A stretch of DNA of 64,000 nucleotides from Choristoneura fumiferana (GCF_025370935.1 NC_133490.1:2826061-2890060), one strand, 5' to 3'. Counted from the first letter of the stretch, positions 10,710 through 24,300 are shown. A program made the numbers and translations. The notes: a model not told the origin generated them from the letters alone.

Positions 10710-11360
10710 GAGAGAGATCTGTTGGTGGGTAGTGAAACTGACTTGATATCATCGTCCAAGCCTATATCGGTGAAATACTTGAGTGTATGACCTGTTGTAT
10801 GTAGTAGTAACGTTTCCTTATAAACCAGGGATCTTCAAACTTTTTGAATCAAGGGCCACACTGCACCTAATGTAAATTCGTGCGAACCAAGACTTTGGCT
10901 GGTCATGGGGGTAATACATTAGTTAAGTATACTTAGGGACTGTTTCACCATTCATTGATTAGTGTTAACTGGCGGTTAGGTGTGATGCCGTCTCTATTTG
11001 TTTTGTTCGAATAGACGGATAAGGAACATATAAGGAACGCACTTGGTGTTGATTATGTTCATGAGTGGCTATCTGTGCCTATGACCAATTACCGTCAGGG
11101 GCGGGTCTTATAAAAACTAATTACTAGTTACTTGTAGCTTTATAAAGTCGGACCCTATCGCGGGCCGGACCGTGGGCTCTCCCGTTTTCTTTCCGCGGGC
11201 CGGACTTGGCTTTGTTTATACTATAAACAAATACCGTTCCAAATTCGAAAAATGACTTTAAGCTCCATATTAATTCTGTGCACTACTACATACAACAGGT
11301 CATTTACTTAAGTTTTTTACAAGGTGTTAATTAAATAACTGAAAACCTTTGACACCCCAA
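10710..11360. other. Non-coding, with MITE-like debris
   Basis: The 10930-11030 block (gggactgtttcaccattcat ... gtgatgccgtctctatttgt) is related to 63890-64000. The gagggccacactgc-type and cgggccgga words at 10850 and 11160 look like repeat remnants. No exon was recognised. Confidence 0.4.
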
Positions 11361-11364
11361 TAGA

Positions 11365-11600
11365 AGAGGGCTGTGCTGGGGCACCTGATACGACATGATA
11401 GTTACACAAGAACAATAATTGAAGGGAAAACAGAGGGCAGGAGAAGCAAGGGACGACAGAGACGTGCGTTTATGGAAGCCAAAGAGCAGCTGTAATGTCG
11501 TATCAGGAGTTCAAAGCATCGGTTGAGAGGCGCACAGAATTACTCCACCGAGAAGAGCTAGGCACCAAGTGTCTCATGGCGGGTTCTGCCTTTTCGCAGA
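11365..11600 (+). mobile_element. LINE reverse-transcriptase C-terminal remnant
   Basis: Translates to GHLIRHDSYTRTIIEGKTEG followed by RRSKGRQRRAFME, a motif block common at the C-terminal end of insect LINE ORF2 proteins. It is then broken by a stop or frameshift and followed by the degraded end of the ORF. It is a dead fragment. Confidence 0.65.
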
Positions 11601-12224
11601 ATTATTGTTAGCCAAATGTTTCATTTGCCACTGTTTCATTTCCCAACTCGCAATTTTCTTCGAAACTAAAATTTTTTTGTAAGTGTTGTTTTTCTTATGC
11701 TTTCATAGATATAGAACACAGTATGTTAAGTTCCGAAAAAAAATTTTTCGGAGAAAATTCTGAGTTGGCAAATGTAACAGTTTGGCAAATGAAACATTTA
11801 GGAAGGGATCCTTTCGACTGCCATAATTTTATAAGTCATAATGTAATGTTTGTCATAGGTAATTATTGTTAGTCATATTTTTTTTATAGAAACCGTACAT
11901 TTTTTATTATTTTTTAAATGGTCATGCATGCAGTAGAACTCTATAGGTTAGGTTAGATTTGTTTTATAACAATTCTGAAAAATAAATGATTTCAGAGAAA
12001 AAAAAGAGTTATTACAAACATTACATTATGACTAACAATTTTCTACCAGTCGATATAGACCTTAAAATTGCTAAAAGTGGCTCCGAAGCGGTAACGTTTC
12101 GTGTGCTCTGCCTACCCCATCTGGGCATACAGGCGTGCGTGTGTGCGATATAGACCCATTTAGGAAACGTGAATTGGTGAAAGGGCTATGCCGCATGGAC
12201 AGGAGATGGAGGGTGAGTACTGAC
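11601..12224. other. Non-coding; would be RSBN1 3' intron
   Basis: Contains two facing gttaGCCAAATG / GGCAAATG(A)AACATTT-type words (11605-11650, 11760-11800), suggesting an old palindromic element similar to 5945-6010 and 28660-28730. No RSBN1 exon was recognised downstream of exon 8. Confidence 0.4.
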
Positions 12225-12364
12225 CGACGGCGGCGGTGGTGATGCGGTCCAGCCCGTGTCCCACGTGGTCGGCGTGCGCGCGCGTGCGGTCCTCGAACAG
12301 GAACTCGCGCGCCTCGCTGTAGCGCGGCAGGTATTGGAGGTTGCGTAGCTCGTTGATGCCCGTG
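12225..12364 (-). CDS. RSBN1: RSBN1 exon 8
   Basis: The acceptor is gtatttcag and the donor GTCG|GTCAGT. It encodes TGINELRNLQYLPRYSEARE, then FLFEDRTRAHADHVGHGLDR and ITTAAV. It contains the His-Ala-Asp motif that fits the JmjC HxD iron ligands (inference). It ends in phase 1; no continuation exon was found. Confidence 0.92.
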
Positions 12365-15300
12365 CTGAAATACAACACAACATTAAACTACTGAAAACTA
12401 AAGCGCTCGGTTGCTTTATGCCAGGGTTTCTCAAACTTATCGCTCCACGTTAAAGTTTCTAGATGACAGCGACGTCATTACCATCCCCCGTTTATTAGCA
12501 CAACGGAAGGAAAAGTTGCAAAAATTATGATCACGCAAGATTTAGGATCGGTATTGTATTTAATTTTGACAAAAAAATAACCACGAGCATTACTACTTTC
12601 AACAGTGATTGCCGAAACGGTAATGACGAAAAAAATCGCCGCAAAAACGCTGAATATTTACCCGACTGTTTCATGACCATCATATCAGCCGTAGGACGAC
12701 GCATATGTATGTAGTCTATGTAGACTCCCACTAGGACTATTGGTGTGTCAAATTTATCATGAATAATTTTTTGGAAAAAAAAAACATTTTTAATACAAGC
12801 TTTTTTTGCTGACTGTACTTTTTGTCGACTGAACTTGCATTATCAACCAAACTACATTTGCATACCAACTTTCAAGTCGATGCTATGAAACCATTGAAGA
12901 GTTCCGCCCTGCGGAGACGATCCTGGCCGGACTACCAGGATGTCACTACCAGATAATTGTATTGTCACGTAATTTACATGAGTATGCTAAATTTTAAGTC
13001 AATCCGTCTACTGGAAGTTGGTCGAGTTTAACTTGCAAGATTTGATTTAACAGACAGACAGATAACAGGACAGGTGAAACTAAATAAAAGCTTGCAAAAA
13101 CAAAGCCGACTGACCGCCGTTTCTTGATTGGGCTCTTGCCGAGTTCAGCGGTGGGCACGAGCTGCTCGCCCGGCCGGATCCACAGGATGGGCCCGTCGTT
13201 GGACTCCTGGGGCTCCATCTCCACCGCCGACATCGGGCCCCACGGCATCGTCTGTTGGGAACGGTTCCTTATTATAACACTGCTTACCACATCTAAGTTA
13301 TCAAGAATAAAGGCTGGCTATTACTTTGCTTGCTTGTTTATTATACAGATTGCATGCTGCAAACAATATTTGTATGACTTTATAAGTTGAAATGTTTGAA
13401 ACTAGAAAAACTGTGACATCTACCTTGTACCTACAACATTAATAATATTAACTTGGAAAATCTCTATATAGAGTAAATCGTCAATTACTGGACACCATTC
13501 ACTAACTGGCCACTTTATACTAAAAATGAACTATGTTTATAGGTGACTAGAAGTAATTTTTGGTGTAAGGTGGCCAGTAAATGACGATTTACATAAAATA
13601 AATGGTACATAGCAAGTGATCAATTGTTTCCGCTGTTGCTGTTTAATTTTCTCGCAATCGAAGTGAAATCGCAATGAATCCTCCTTTTTTTGAAGTCGGT
13701 TAAAAAAAGTGCCTTTCTTTTGAAAATACACTTCGTGGCAAGTATAGTACAGACACTTTGCATCGTGGATATAGTCTATTGCTGAGTATGTCAACACCGG
13801 GTTCTCAATGTGGGAGGCAATGACTTACCAAGTTGAGGAAGGGATTGGCGGCGAGCATGGCCAGCATGTCGGGGAAGTACCCCCCCACCTCCTCGTGCAC
13901 GGTGCCCACCAGGGAGATCTGGTGCAGCGGGCCCGACCGGAACGTGCCGCTAAGTACGACTGCTGGACCTGGGGGAGGATGAGAATATTGTTGAGTTTTG
14001 AACGCAACCTTATTAGATTTTTATGTTGGCTACTCTGTATTCCTTATGTCATGTCTTGCTTTTCTGTTGTTCTGTTCGAAACAATACACGTTTTTTTCTT
14101 TCTAAGTTTAGATACTTTTATTTACAATATTTCAACCTAAATATCAACATGGTAGCAGAGCGTGGTTGTCTGGCTACGTTTTAATGTGTTTCCGTGGTTG
14201 AAAACGTAAAAAGAAAACTAAGAAGAAAACCGGCGATCGTGTTTTGTCTGTCGACAATTCAAAAATTGTAAAACTAAATTGCATCGATAAATTCGTCGTA
14301 TTTATGCAAGAATGTCGAACACGGGTCACAATCCGTTCCACATTGATCGACTTATCGGAAGAGATAACTACGCAAGTTGGAAATTTGCGGTACAAGCGTA
14401 TTTCGAATTGGAAGATTTATGGACATGTGTCACTGGTACGAACAGCGATTCGAAGAAGGAAACCAAGGCGAAGTCTAAGCTTATTCTTTTACTGGACCCA
14501 ATCAACTACGTACATGTTCAGAATGCAACTACATGTAAAGAAGTTTGGGAGAACTTAGAACAAGCTTTTGATGACAGCGGGTTATACAGAAGAGTTGCAT
14601 TGTTGCGAGACCTTATCACTACTACGTTGGAATCTTCTCGAAATGTGGATGACTATGTGAATAAATTGATGTTGACTGCTCACAAGCTCAGGAATATCAA
14701 GTTCGACATAAACGATGAATGGCTTGGCACACTAATGTTGGCCGGCTTACCGGAGAATTATAAGCCAATGATAATGGGCTTAGAGAGCTCAGGCATCAAG
14801 ATTAGTGCAGATTGTATTAAAACAAAGCTCCTGCAGGAAGTTCAATGCTCAGAAAGCTCAGCATTCTTCACAAGGAATAAGGCTGGTTCAGGAAATCTCA
14901 GAAATAAGAAGATCAGCAGAGGACCTAGATGTTTTAATTGCAACAAACATGGACATTTTGCTAGGGACTGCCCTACTCCGAAGAGCAAAAGTGTTAAGAA
15001 TGTGGAAGAAAATAAAAGTTTTACTGCGGCTTTTTCAGCTTCTTCTTCATTGAAAATGAATCCCGATCAGTGGTATGTAGACTCAGGTGCATCAATGCAT
15101 ATGACCAACCGAAGGGATTGGATGTATGATGTGACAAGTCCTCCAATACCAAGTGTAACTGTTGCCAGTAAGACACCGCTACCTGTGGAAAGTATGGGAA
15201 AGGTCAATTTATTGATTAATGGAGATGAAGAAAGTAAAATACAGGTAAAACAAGTTCTGTTCATACCTAAACTTGCCGCTAACCTCTTGTCAGTTAGTGC

Positions 15301-18300
15301 CATGGTGAAAAATGGCTGTAAAGTAAATTTTAGAGATAAAGGCTGTGATATTTATAACCATGATGGGAAACTTGTGTGTTCAGCCAAACTAGTTAACAAT
15401 TTATATTTGTTAAATACTCACAGAGAAGTACTTTCAAACCTGTCTTGTTCAAATAATTTAAATGATGCTGTCCTGTGGCATCGACGCATGGGACATCTTA
15501 ATTTTTCAGATGTGAACAAGCTGCCAGAGTGTACTGATGGAGTAAGTTTGTCTTCTAGTAACATTAAAGGGCCCATCACATGCACCACCTGCCTCCGAGG
15601 AAAGCAAACAAGACTGCCTTTCAATAGTAGTGGTTCGAGAGCATCACAGCCATTGCAACTTATTCACACCGATTTATGTGGACCTATGGAACAAGAATCT
15701 CTTGGAGGTATGAAATACTTTATCACTTTTATAGATGATTTTACGAGAACTGTTAAAATTTATTTTTTGAAAAATAAATTGAATGTATTGGAAACTTTCA
15801 AAGACTTTAAAAGTAAAGTAGAAAACGAACTGGACAAAAAGATTAAAGTCATTCGTTCTGACAATGGAAAAGAATTCTGTAACAAAGATTTTGAAAGTTT
15901 TTTGAGTCAACATGGGATTGAACATCAGACAAGCACTCCATATTCACCACAACAGAATGGGCTCGCCGAGAGAATGAACAGGACCCTGGTGGAAAGAGCT
16001 AAATGTATGTTGTTTGATGCTCAACTGCCTAAGCAGCTATGGGCAGAGGCTATTGCGACCTCTGGTTATGTCATTAACAGGTCACCTACAAAGTCACTTG
16101 ATGGTAAAACACCCATAGAGATGTGGTCTGGAAAGAAACCTAACTTGTCAAATATAAAGATATTTGGTTCCGAGGTCATGACACAAGTACCGAAAGAAAA
16201 ACGTCGAAAATGGGATTCTAAATCCAGAAAACTAATATTTGTTGGTTATTGTGAATCCACCAAAGGATATAGAATACTGGACCCGGACACCAATAAGATT
16301 ATAAAAAGTAGAGATGTGGTATTTTTAGAAAATGTGCAAGAATGTGATCATAATATTTACATACCTTATGATCTCAACAGCGATACTGCCATCCAGCTAC
16401 CAGAAGAAGCCTGCAAAGAAGAATCGGAGAACACCATCGATCATTCTTCGAGTGATGAATATCAGTCCGGTGACAATGATTCAACTGACCTACCAGGAAC
16501 ATCAGCTGATATGAAGCAGACTCCAGCTAATGCAGAGGCATCAACGGATGCAGATACACCTACACGTAAGATAAGTTTACGTCCGCGAAAGGCTATCAAC
16601 TATGCAGAGCTGGATGAGCATGATGTAAGTTTCTTTTGTCCATTACTTAATTTAACTGATCCTCGAACTCTTGATGAGGCTCTGTCATCTCCTGATGCAG
16701 ACCAATGGAAAAAGGCAATGCAAGAGGAATATGATTCCTTAATTGAAAACAAAACTTGGTCATTAGTAGATTTGCCACCAGGTAAAAGAGTTCTGCCTTG
16801 TAAATGGGTCTTTAAAACGAAAACGAACGAAAAAGGGGAAATTACTCGTTTTAAAGCGAGATTGGTAATTAAAGGTTATGCGCAAAGAAAAGGTACTGAT
16901 TATGATGAGGTATATGCACCGGTCGTGAGGTATACGTCAGTCCGTTATTTAATTGCACTGGCTGCTAAATATGACTTAGATATGGTTCAGATGGATGCTG
17001 TATGTGCATTTCTTCAGGGTGATATAGACACTGAAATTTATATGTCACAGCCAGAGCGGTATGAACAAAATGCACAAGTATGTTGTCTCCATAAATCAAT
17101 CTATGGGCTCAAGCAAGCTAGCCGGCAATGGAACCTGAAACTGAATAATACTTTACTTAAGATTGGATTGGAAAGATCGAAGGTTGATCCCTGTATTTAT
17201 TATCAAATAAGTAAATCAACAATGATATTCATTGCTGTATGGGTAGATGATTTCTTGATATTTACAAATAATAAAAATACCACAGAAAGAATTAAAGAAA
17301 GATTAAAAGAAGAATTCAGGATGAAAGACTTGGGTGAATTGAGGCATTGTATTGGAATGAATATTCATAGAAATCGTGAGACAGGGGTAATTATGATGGA
17401 CCAAGAGAAATATATTAACTCAGTTCTGGAGCGTTTTGGAATGACTGAATGCAAACCTGTACGCACTCCCATAGAAGTTAATGCAAAATTTGATAAAAGT
17501 ACTGAAGGAGCAGATAGTAAAATCCCATACAGAGAAGCGGTGGGTTGTCTTATTTATCTGGCACATGTTACACGACCTGATATTGCCTTTGCAGTGAGCA
17601 AGCTGAGTCAATTCTGCAATATTTCAGGAAATGAACACTGGCTTGGAGTCAAAAGGGTCATGAGATACCTTCAGGGGACTAAGAACTTAAAACTATGCTA
17701 TGTCAAAGATGACTCACAAGAAATAATTGGTTACTGTGATGCAGACTGGGCCAGTGACCCATTAGACAGAAGGTCATGCACAGGGTACACATTTTTGTTT
17801 CAGAATGGTAGCATATCCTGGAATACATGTAAACAACAAACCGTGGCGCTCAGTACGGCAGAAGCCGAGTACATGGCGATGGCGTCAGCGACACAGGAGG
17901 CTTTGTGGATTCAGCAACTACAGGATGAACTCAGTCAAGGCGTTGACAGCGCATTACCTATCTATTCTGATAACCAGAGTGCGATAAAACTGGCATCAAC
18001 AGATTGTTATAAACCAAAAACAAAACATATAGATATACGTTTGCATTTTCTTAGAGAAAATATTGCGAAGGGTAAAGTTAAGTTTTTATTTGTTAATGGT
18101 TCTGATATGGTAGCCGATAACTTAACTAAAGGTACTACACTTGTGAAGCATTTGTACTGTATTAGTAAAATGGGTTTGCGTTCTGTAGGGAGTGTTGAGT
18201 TTTGAACGCAACCTTATTAGATTTTTATGTTGGCTACTCTGTATTCCTTATGTCATGTCTTGCTTTTCTGTTGTTCTGTTCGAAACAATACACGTTTTTT

Positions 18301-21300
18301 TTCCTTTCTAAGTTTAGATACTTTTATTTACAATATTTCAACCTAAAATATCAACAAATATTACTACTTTCACGATTGAATCAAACTGCGCTTCAACCGG
18401 AGATGTGCAAGAATATGTTTTTCATAAACCAATGGGACCAAACAATTTGACTAAAAAGTTAATTATTATCAAGTAGTTCATACCAATGAACTGAGCCGTC
18501 TGTCAAAGTTTACGAAAAACAAACCGGTCAAGAGCGTGTCGGACACGCCCAAGACAGGGTTCCGCAGCCATTACGAAAAAAATCAAGTAATATTATGTGC
18601 GTTATAACATAATTAAAACACTTACTACAGTCTTAAAATCTATTACCAGAAAAAGAGCGTATCTTTACGGCACTTAGGTCCTTTTGTTGAGAAGCACAGT
18701 TTTTCGGCAATAACTCAAAAACGGTATATCCGATCATGTTGAAACCAATTGTTAGAAACCAAGTTTCGTTCCATATTTTTTGGACAAACGGTTATAAGAT
18801 AGAGGGGGGGGGGGGGACACAATTTTTGCTACTTTGGGAGCGATTATTTTCGGAAATCTTCACTTAATCAAAAAAGTTTATGAGAAACCTTATATTTTCA
18901 AAAGAGCTGTCGAACTATGTGCCACAAGTTGATGCGAGTTAAAAAAAAGTAATTTAACTACAAAACTAAATAGCGGCTTTGACAAGACATCTGTACTCCA
19001 AATTTCATTGATATACATCTTGTAGTTTTCGAGTAAAATGCCTGTGTGACATACGGACGGACAGACAGACAGACGGACTTGACGAAACTATAAGGGTTCC
19101 GTTTTTGCCATTTTGGCTCCGGAGCCCTAAAGACTGTGTAAAATAAAGCATTCAAGACCGACCTGCTGGTAATACCGGCTGATGGTGGTAGTCTCTATGT
19201 CCGAGGCCCTTGCCAGCACGCCCGCCTTGACTGTTAGCGCGGGCTGCGTCTCGGCGAGGTATTGAAGCAGGCACGGGAAGGCGCCGGCGGCTCCGCGGAC
19301 AACGCCGCACACGAAATGCGCCCAGCCCTCGCTGTCCTCCGAGAACACCAGCTGTAGGTGGAGTAACATGTAGTGTAAGATTTTTCATCTCTCCTGTTCG
19401 GAAAGTTCAATTTTCATGGGTAGATAGCTGGGTGGAAAATTGCGTTTTCATCACACTTGCTCGTAAACAATGTCGTAACATGCAGGCTACCTTGATTGCA
19501 ACCCCCCAAATAAAACCCTCGACCTTAATGTGCTTGTCATGAAACCCGTGGTCGGTAAATGAGTCATTGCACGTACTAATTTCATGTCATGAAGCCCAAG
19601 GTCGGTAAATGAGTCGGTGCCCGTACTGATGGTGCTGCTGCAGGACCACATGGACACATGCACACGCACGTTGCGGGCGCATGCCGACTGCCGAGGGAGG
19701 GGGAGGGCGACGCTGCCAAGAGCACAGCCTAAGGTGTCGCCAATATTTGGAACAATTATATTTTTTCTTCAACAAATATAAAATTTTACACGGGCGGTAC
19801 TAGAATTACGAACATCGACTCATTAAAGCCCGAAGTCGACTTTCGTTCGTAATTCCTTATTTACCGCCCTTAAGACACAATGTACTATTTCATCTCTAGG
19901 GTGGAAAGTATTTTATTTTTTATTTTTCGATTAGCCACGGAGTCGAAGATAATTGAGTTACGTCAATGACAATTTTTCACGTTTCGGCATGGCCATCTAG
20001 ATACACGTCGTGACCAAGGAGCTTATATACAACACTGGAGGTTGAACGCAGAACATCCGATTGAAACAAGAAATTTGATCTTTATTACGTCACGAACATA
20101 TTCCATCTCTTTCTTTAGTTAGCTTAAGAAAGAGATGGAATATATAAATAAGTAATAATGGTCAAACTTCTTCGTTCGGCGTTCAACCTCCAGTTTTGTA
20201 TATAAGCTCCTTGGTCGTGACCAACTCGATTTTTTTTTTATAGTCGGCCGTGGCAAGTGGCTAGGTCGAAAAAGTACCGTTGGAGGTTGGATATAAGTAA
20301 ATTCAATTTATTATTATTCTAATTTTTTGTAGTATTTTACTTTTCTCACAGTCGAAATGAAAAGTAGAGTGTCTAACTCGGGTGAAATTACCCATTTCCC
20401 CTCGAACTATTGGCGCTAATATCTCGGATGGAATGGGTCACTTTCCACCCTTGGTTATCAATCTACTATTAATGATTCACGGTTGACTAATGAAATGTGG
20501 AAACGATGGATTGGAAAGGAAAGCATGAATAACATGATTTAATGTAATACCAACGAGAAGAGATAAATTATATCGTGAGACAGAAAGGGAGCGAAATATT
20601 AATAATGACGTATCAGACAATCACAGTTATTTTTCTGTTCCGTATTTACAACACGCGCAATGAGGGCTATCGTTTTTTGTCTTTCTAGATGGCGCCACTG
20701 TTGCGTGAGGTTTTTAAGTGTGGCTTTCAAAGTCTTTTAATACAATCTTAAAACCATACCATAAAAATATCGAGCAACCACAGTCTTGCGTAGTCCCGTT
20801 TTGTTCGGAAAAAAGGGAGGACAAAAGTTTTCGAAAAACAAAACTTGTCTCAGAACAGACATTCATTGCCCCTTATCGCAATGCAATTGGCAATTATGCC
20901 ATAATTCATTTCAGGAAATGCAAAATGTTCACAAAAATATTATAATTATAAATAAACCCGCGTAGCTCACCCACAAACTATGAGATTTGATATTTCGGAG
21001 ACCTCACGCTACACTAGCGCCTCTAGCGGCGAATTCATACGCGATAGCCCTCACTCCCCACACCGCAGTCTTAAGCGCTCGGTTGTTTTTAGTGACTTAC
21101 CTTGAGGAACTCCTTAGCCAGTGCCTCCTGCTGGGTGGCGCTGAGCATGTCCACGTCCCGCTGGTTCAGATAAACCACGCTGGCACCGCCGTTCGGGTGC
21201 GTCTCCACCCGCATTAACCTGATGAATAAAAAATTACATTTACAAACGTGGCACTGGGATGATGACACCTATTTCCTATTGTGTCGTCCGTGTGTATGTT

Positions 21301-24300
21301 TTGTTTTAAGTTTTTAAATGGGTCTTACTGAAAAACCAGCGTTACAGCTTGCCCACTTCATACTATTTTTTCCTTTAATATAATAAGATTAAGTAAGATT
21401 AAGATTGATTTATTTGCCAAAATGAACAATACAGGATAGGCACACAGAATACAAATAAACAATAAACTAATAAAAAATGCGTTTGCCAGTCCCTTGCACT
21501 GTGTGGCAAAAGGAACAGGCTCAGCTTATGCTGCGCTTGCTCAGAAGCTGCCAGCGCTGGTTTTCAGCCTGCCCCCGTTGACTCAGGCCTCCCCTAATAT
21601 TATCCCTCTAATATTATGAGAAAGTTTGCAAGTCTGTTTGTTTGTTAGTTACGCATAAATTGCTGAACCGATTATTAGATAAAAGATAGTTTGAGTCCCG
21701 GGGGAGGACATAGGATAGTTTTAAACGCGGAAAATTGCGATAGACAAATTCTACGCGGAGAGTCGCTGGCAACAGGCTAGTAGGTTATAAGAATAACTTT
21801 TACTAACACTTTTTTTTTTATTACCCTACTGCTCGAAGGAGGGTTACGTTTTTTCGAGCGTATGTAAATATGTATGTATATACATTTATTATTGAATCGG
21901 TTAGAGAAACTGACTACGAAGCTTGAGGCTCCGGGTTCGATTCCCGGCCGGGGCAGATATTTGTATGAATAATATGAATGTTTGTTCTCGGATCTTGGAT
22001 GTTAAAGCTAAATATATTTTTTTAAAGTTGGTAGTCAAAGACAGCATGTTGTGTTTTACCTGTGATACTTGAGCTCGCGCACAGTGGGCGTGTCAGCAAG
22101 CGGCCCCCAGGGCGCGGGCGGCGGCGCGGGCGCGGGGGCGCGGTCCCGCCGGCACTGCACGCCGATGGAACAGCGTTTGATGCGCGCGCGCCGCCGGCAG
22201 TGGTGGCACGACGATGATGATGATGACGAGTGACGGGAGTGGGACGATCTGGAAGCAGGGTTCTCTGTTAAACATATGTCCCAAATGAATTGGCCCAAAG
22301 CCGATCAAATAACCCTTTTGACGCAATGTCAGATTTTTAAAACGCCAGTTTGTCAAAATGTCTAATTCTCAAAATGTCAGATATCAAATTTTATGCGTTC
22401 CTGAGAAATGTGTCTTACAGACACTTTCGCATTAGCACTGCTCATACTATTATGTTCATACATAATGCACACAGAATAGAGTTCACTCAACGCCAAATTG
22501 CATAATAAAGTACAAGCAAATAATATAGTGAATTTCCTTATCAAATCTTAACTTACTTTGTTATGCAACTGGCACTGATTGTGGAAAGGGATTATTTTAT
22601 TTTAATGTTTTTGTTCTCCAGTTTGACTTCTATTTTTGGCTGCTGACTTAAAAAAAAAACAATAAACTCACCTTTCCCTGTTCTCTCTGTCTTTTTCCTT
22701 CTCCTTCTCCACTTTAACCACATCATTCTCCACTTTGACATCATTCTCCACTTTCACATTACTGTCCATTTTATACTTAACATCCATTTTGTCCATACCA
22801 ACACTTCGGCCAATCGACGCGAATATCTGAGGCCCAGTAGCTCTCTCTTCCTTAACTTTAAAAGGCAGCTCCAAGTTCCCATAGCAAGGCAGGACCCTTC
22901 TAGGTGTCGGCTGGAACCTTATAGCTTTCATAGTTAAGCTGTAATGCATAGCTGGCAGTCTCACAGAAGATTCCAGAAGGACATTCTGTCTCGTCACTCT
23001 CGGATACTTGTATTTAAACATGGAGTTTTGGAAGTGGGCATTGATGATACGGAGTTGCCGAGACACTGAGCTGAATACTTTGCGTGTGACATCATCGTTT
23101 GGGATTGCCTTGTTCAACTGTGTTTGCTTCCATGAGGCATTGAGACCACAAGTTTGATGGAGGGCTGATAGACTGAAGTCTGCGTCTGTTATGTTGAAGA
23201 GCAGAGGGTTTCGCACTTGTGGTGGTTCCTGGATCACATTCAGAGTGAGGCTGGCGGCATCGCCGTACCCTCCGGAGTCGAAAACTGGCCAGAACTTGGA
23301 TAGTTTGGCTGGTTTCACGCTGTCGCTCCATAAGCAAAGCTCTCTGGAGTCGTCGCTGCGTTTGCGCTTTTTACCTGGAATAAGAAAAGTAACTGTATAG
23401 CAACATTTTCAGTCACATTTCACACTGAGACTAGAAGAGAAGTCTAACCAGTGGCGGTAGGTAGGGACCTAATGTTACCCTAGCTCTACATTGCTCGCGA
23501 AATTGAACGAGGTTAAGGTGCGGACACATGCAAGTCGCTCGACGCTCGTTTCCAGCGATAAATCTGGTCACGTGACCCTATTTGGAATTTCCCGCTACTC
23601 AAAAGAGCAGCGTCAAGTCGCCGCGTCGCACAGCAGCGTCAAGATGGCTTGCAGGAATGATCTTGGTCTTGGAAGCTGACCTCCTTTAGTGGCAGTGGTA
23701 CAAATAAAAGAAATAGGAGTGAATGAAAAAAAAAACACTTTTTTCCGAAATTGTGAGGTTTTTTTTTTCAGCGATAAAGCTCAACATTTTCAGCTTTATC
23801 GCTATATTTCATGTTACCAGATTTGTCGCTGGAATCGAGCGTCGAGAGACTGCATGTGGCCGCGCCCGTCGGTACTCGGTCGGTCAACATTCTCGAGTAC
23901 TTCATCGAGAGCTTCGCGAGTAGTGTGGAGCTAGGGTTAGAGAGTGGGCGGTTGGGCAGCACCACTCTCTATTGCCAACTAAGAGCCCTTAACTCCAGCA
24001 CAGTGGTGTAGAAGGCAAGCAGATACCGCCACACTATTAGCCAATATGGTGGAATCATCTTTTTAAGTTCAATAGAGAAATCTTGCTAAATTGAAACACA
24101 TGGCTATATATTATGTATGTATGTATGTATGTAAACTAGAGATGCAACGGATATCTGGCCAGTATCCGGTATCTGGCCACTATTTTACTATTCGGCCGAA
24201 TACCGGATCATCATCCCAGCCTATATACGTCCCACTGCTGGGCACAGGCCTCCTTTCAGAACAAGAGGGCTTGGGCCATAGTTCCCACGCGGGCCCAGTG

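Larger units (their letters stand above)
13989..18356 (+). mobile_element. Complete Ty1/copia LTR retrotransposon
   Basis: 4368 bp: 5' LTR 13989-14149, primer-binding site 14150-14161, one ORF 14312-18205, 3' LTR 18193-18356. A perfect 5-bp target duplication AATAT lies at 13984-13988 and 18357-18361. LTRs start TGTTGAG and end ATCAACA. They differ mainly by homopolymer indels, so the insertion is recent. It is antisense to RSBN1, in intron 5, with its 5' edge 20 nt from the exon 6 acceptor. The very short LTRs (161-164 bp) are in the usual range for insect copia elements. Confidence 0.97.

Noticed and set aside
13808..14140. 110-codon plus ORF running into the copia LTR
   Set aside because: Antisense to RSBN1 exon 6 and then LTR sequence; no independent support.
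13969..19162. Alternative donor for RSBN1 exon 5 (GTCG|GTCTTG) that would repair the exon 6 frame
   Set aside because: It would give an extra residue and lose the Tyr aligned with the family between exon 5 and GTFR, and the donor is weak. A missing base in exon 6 is the simpler reading, though not proven.
22201..22300. Zinc-finger-like minus ORF as a separate gene
   Set aside because: It is RSBN1 exon 3 read past its splice sites; phases join it to exons 2 and 4.
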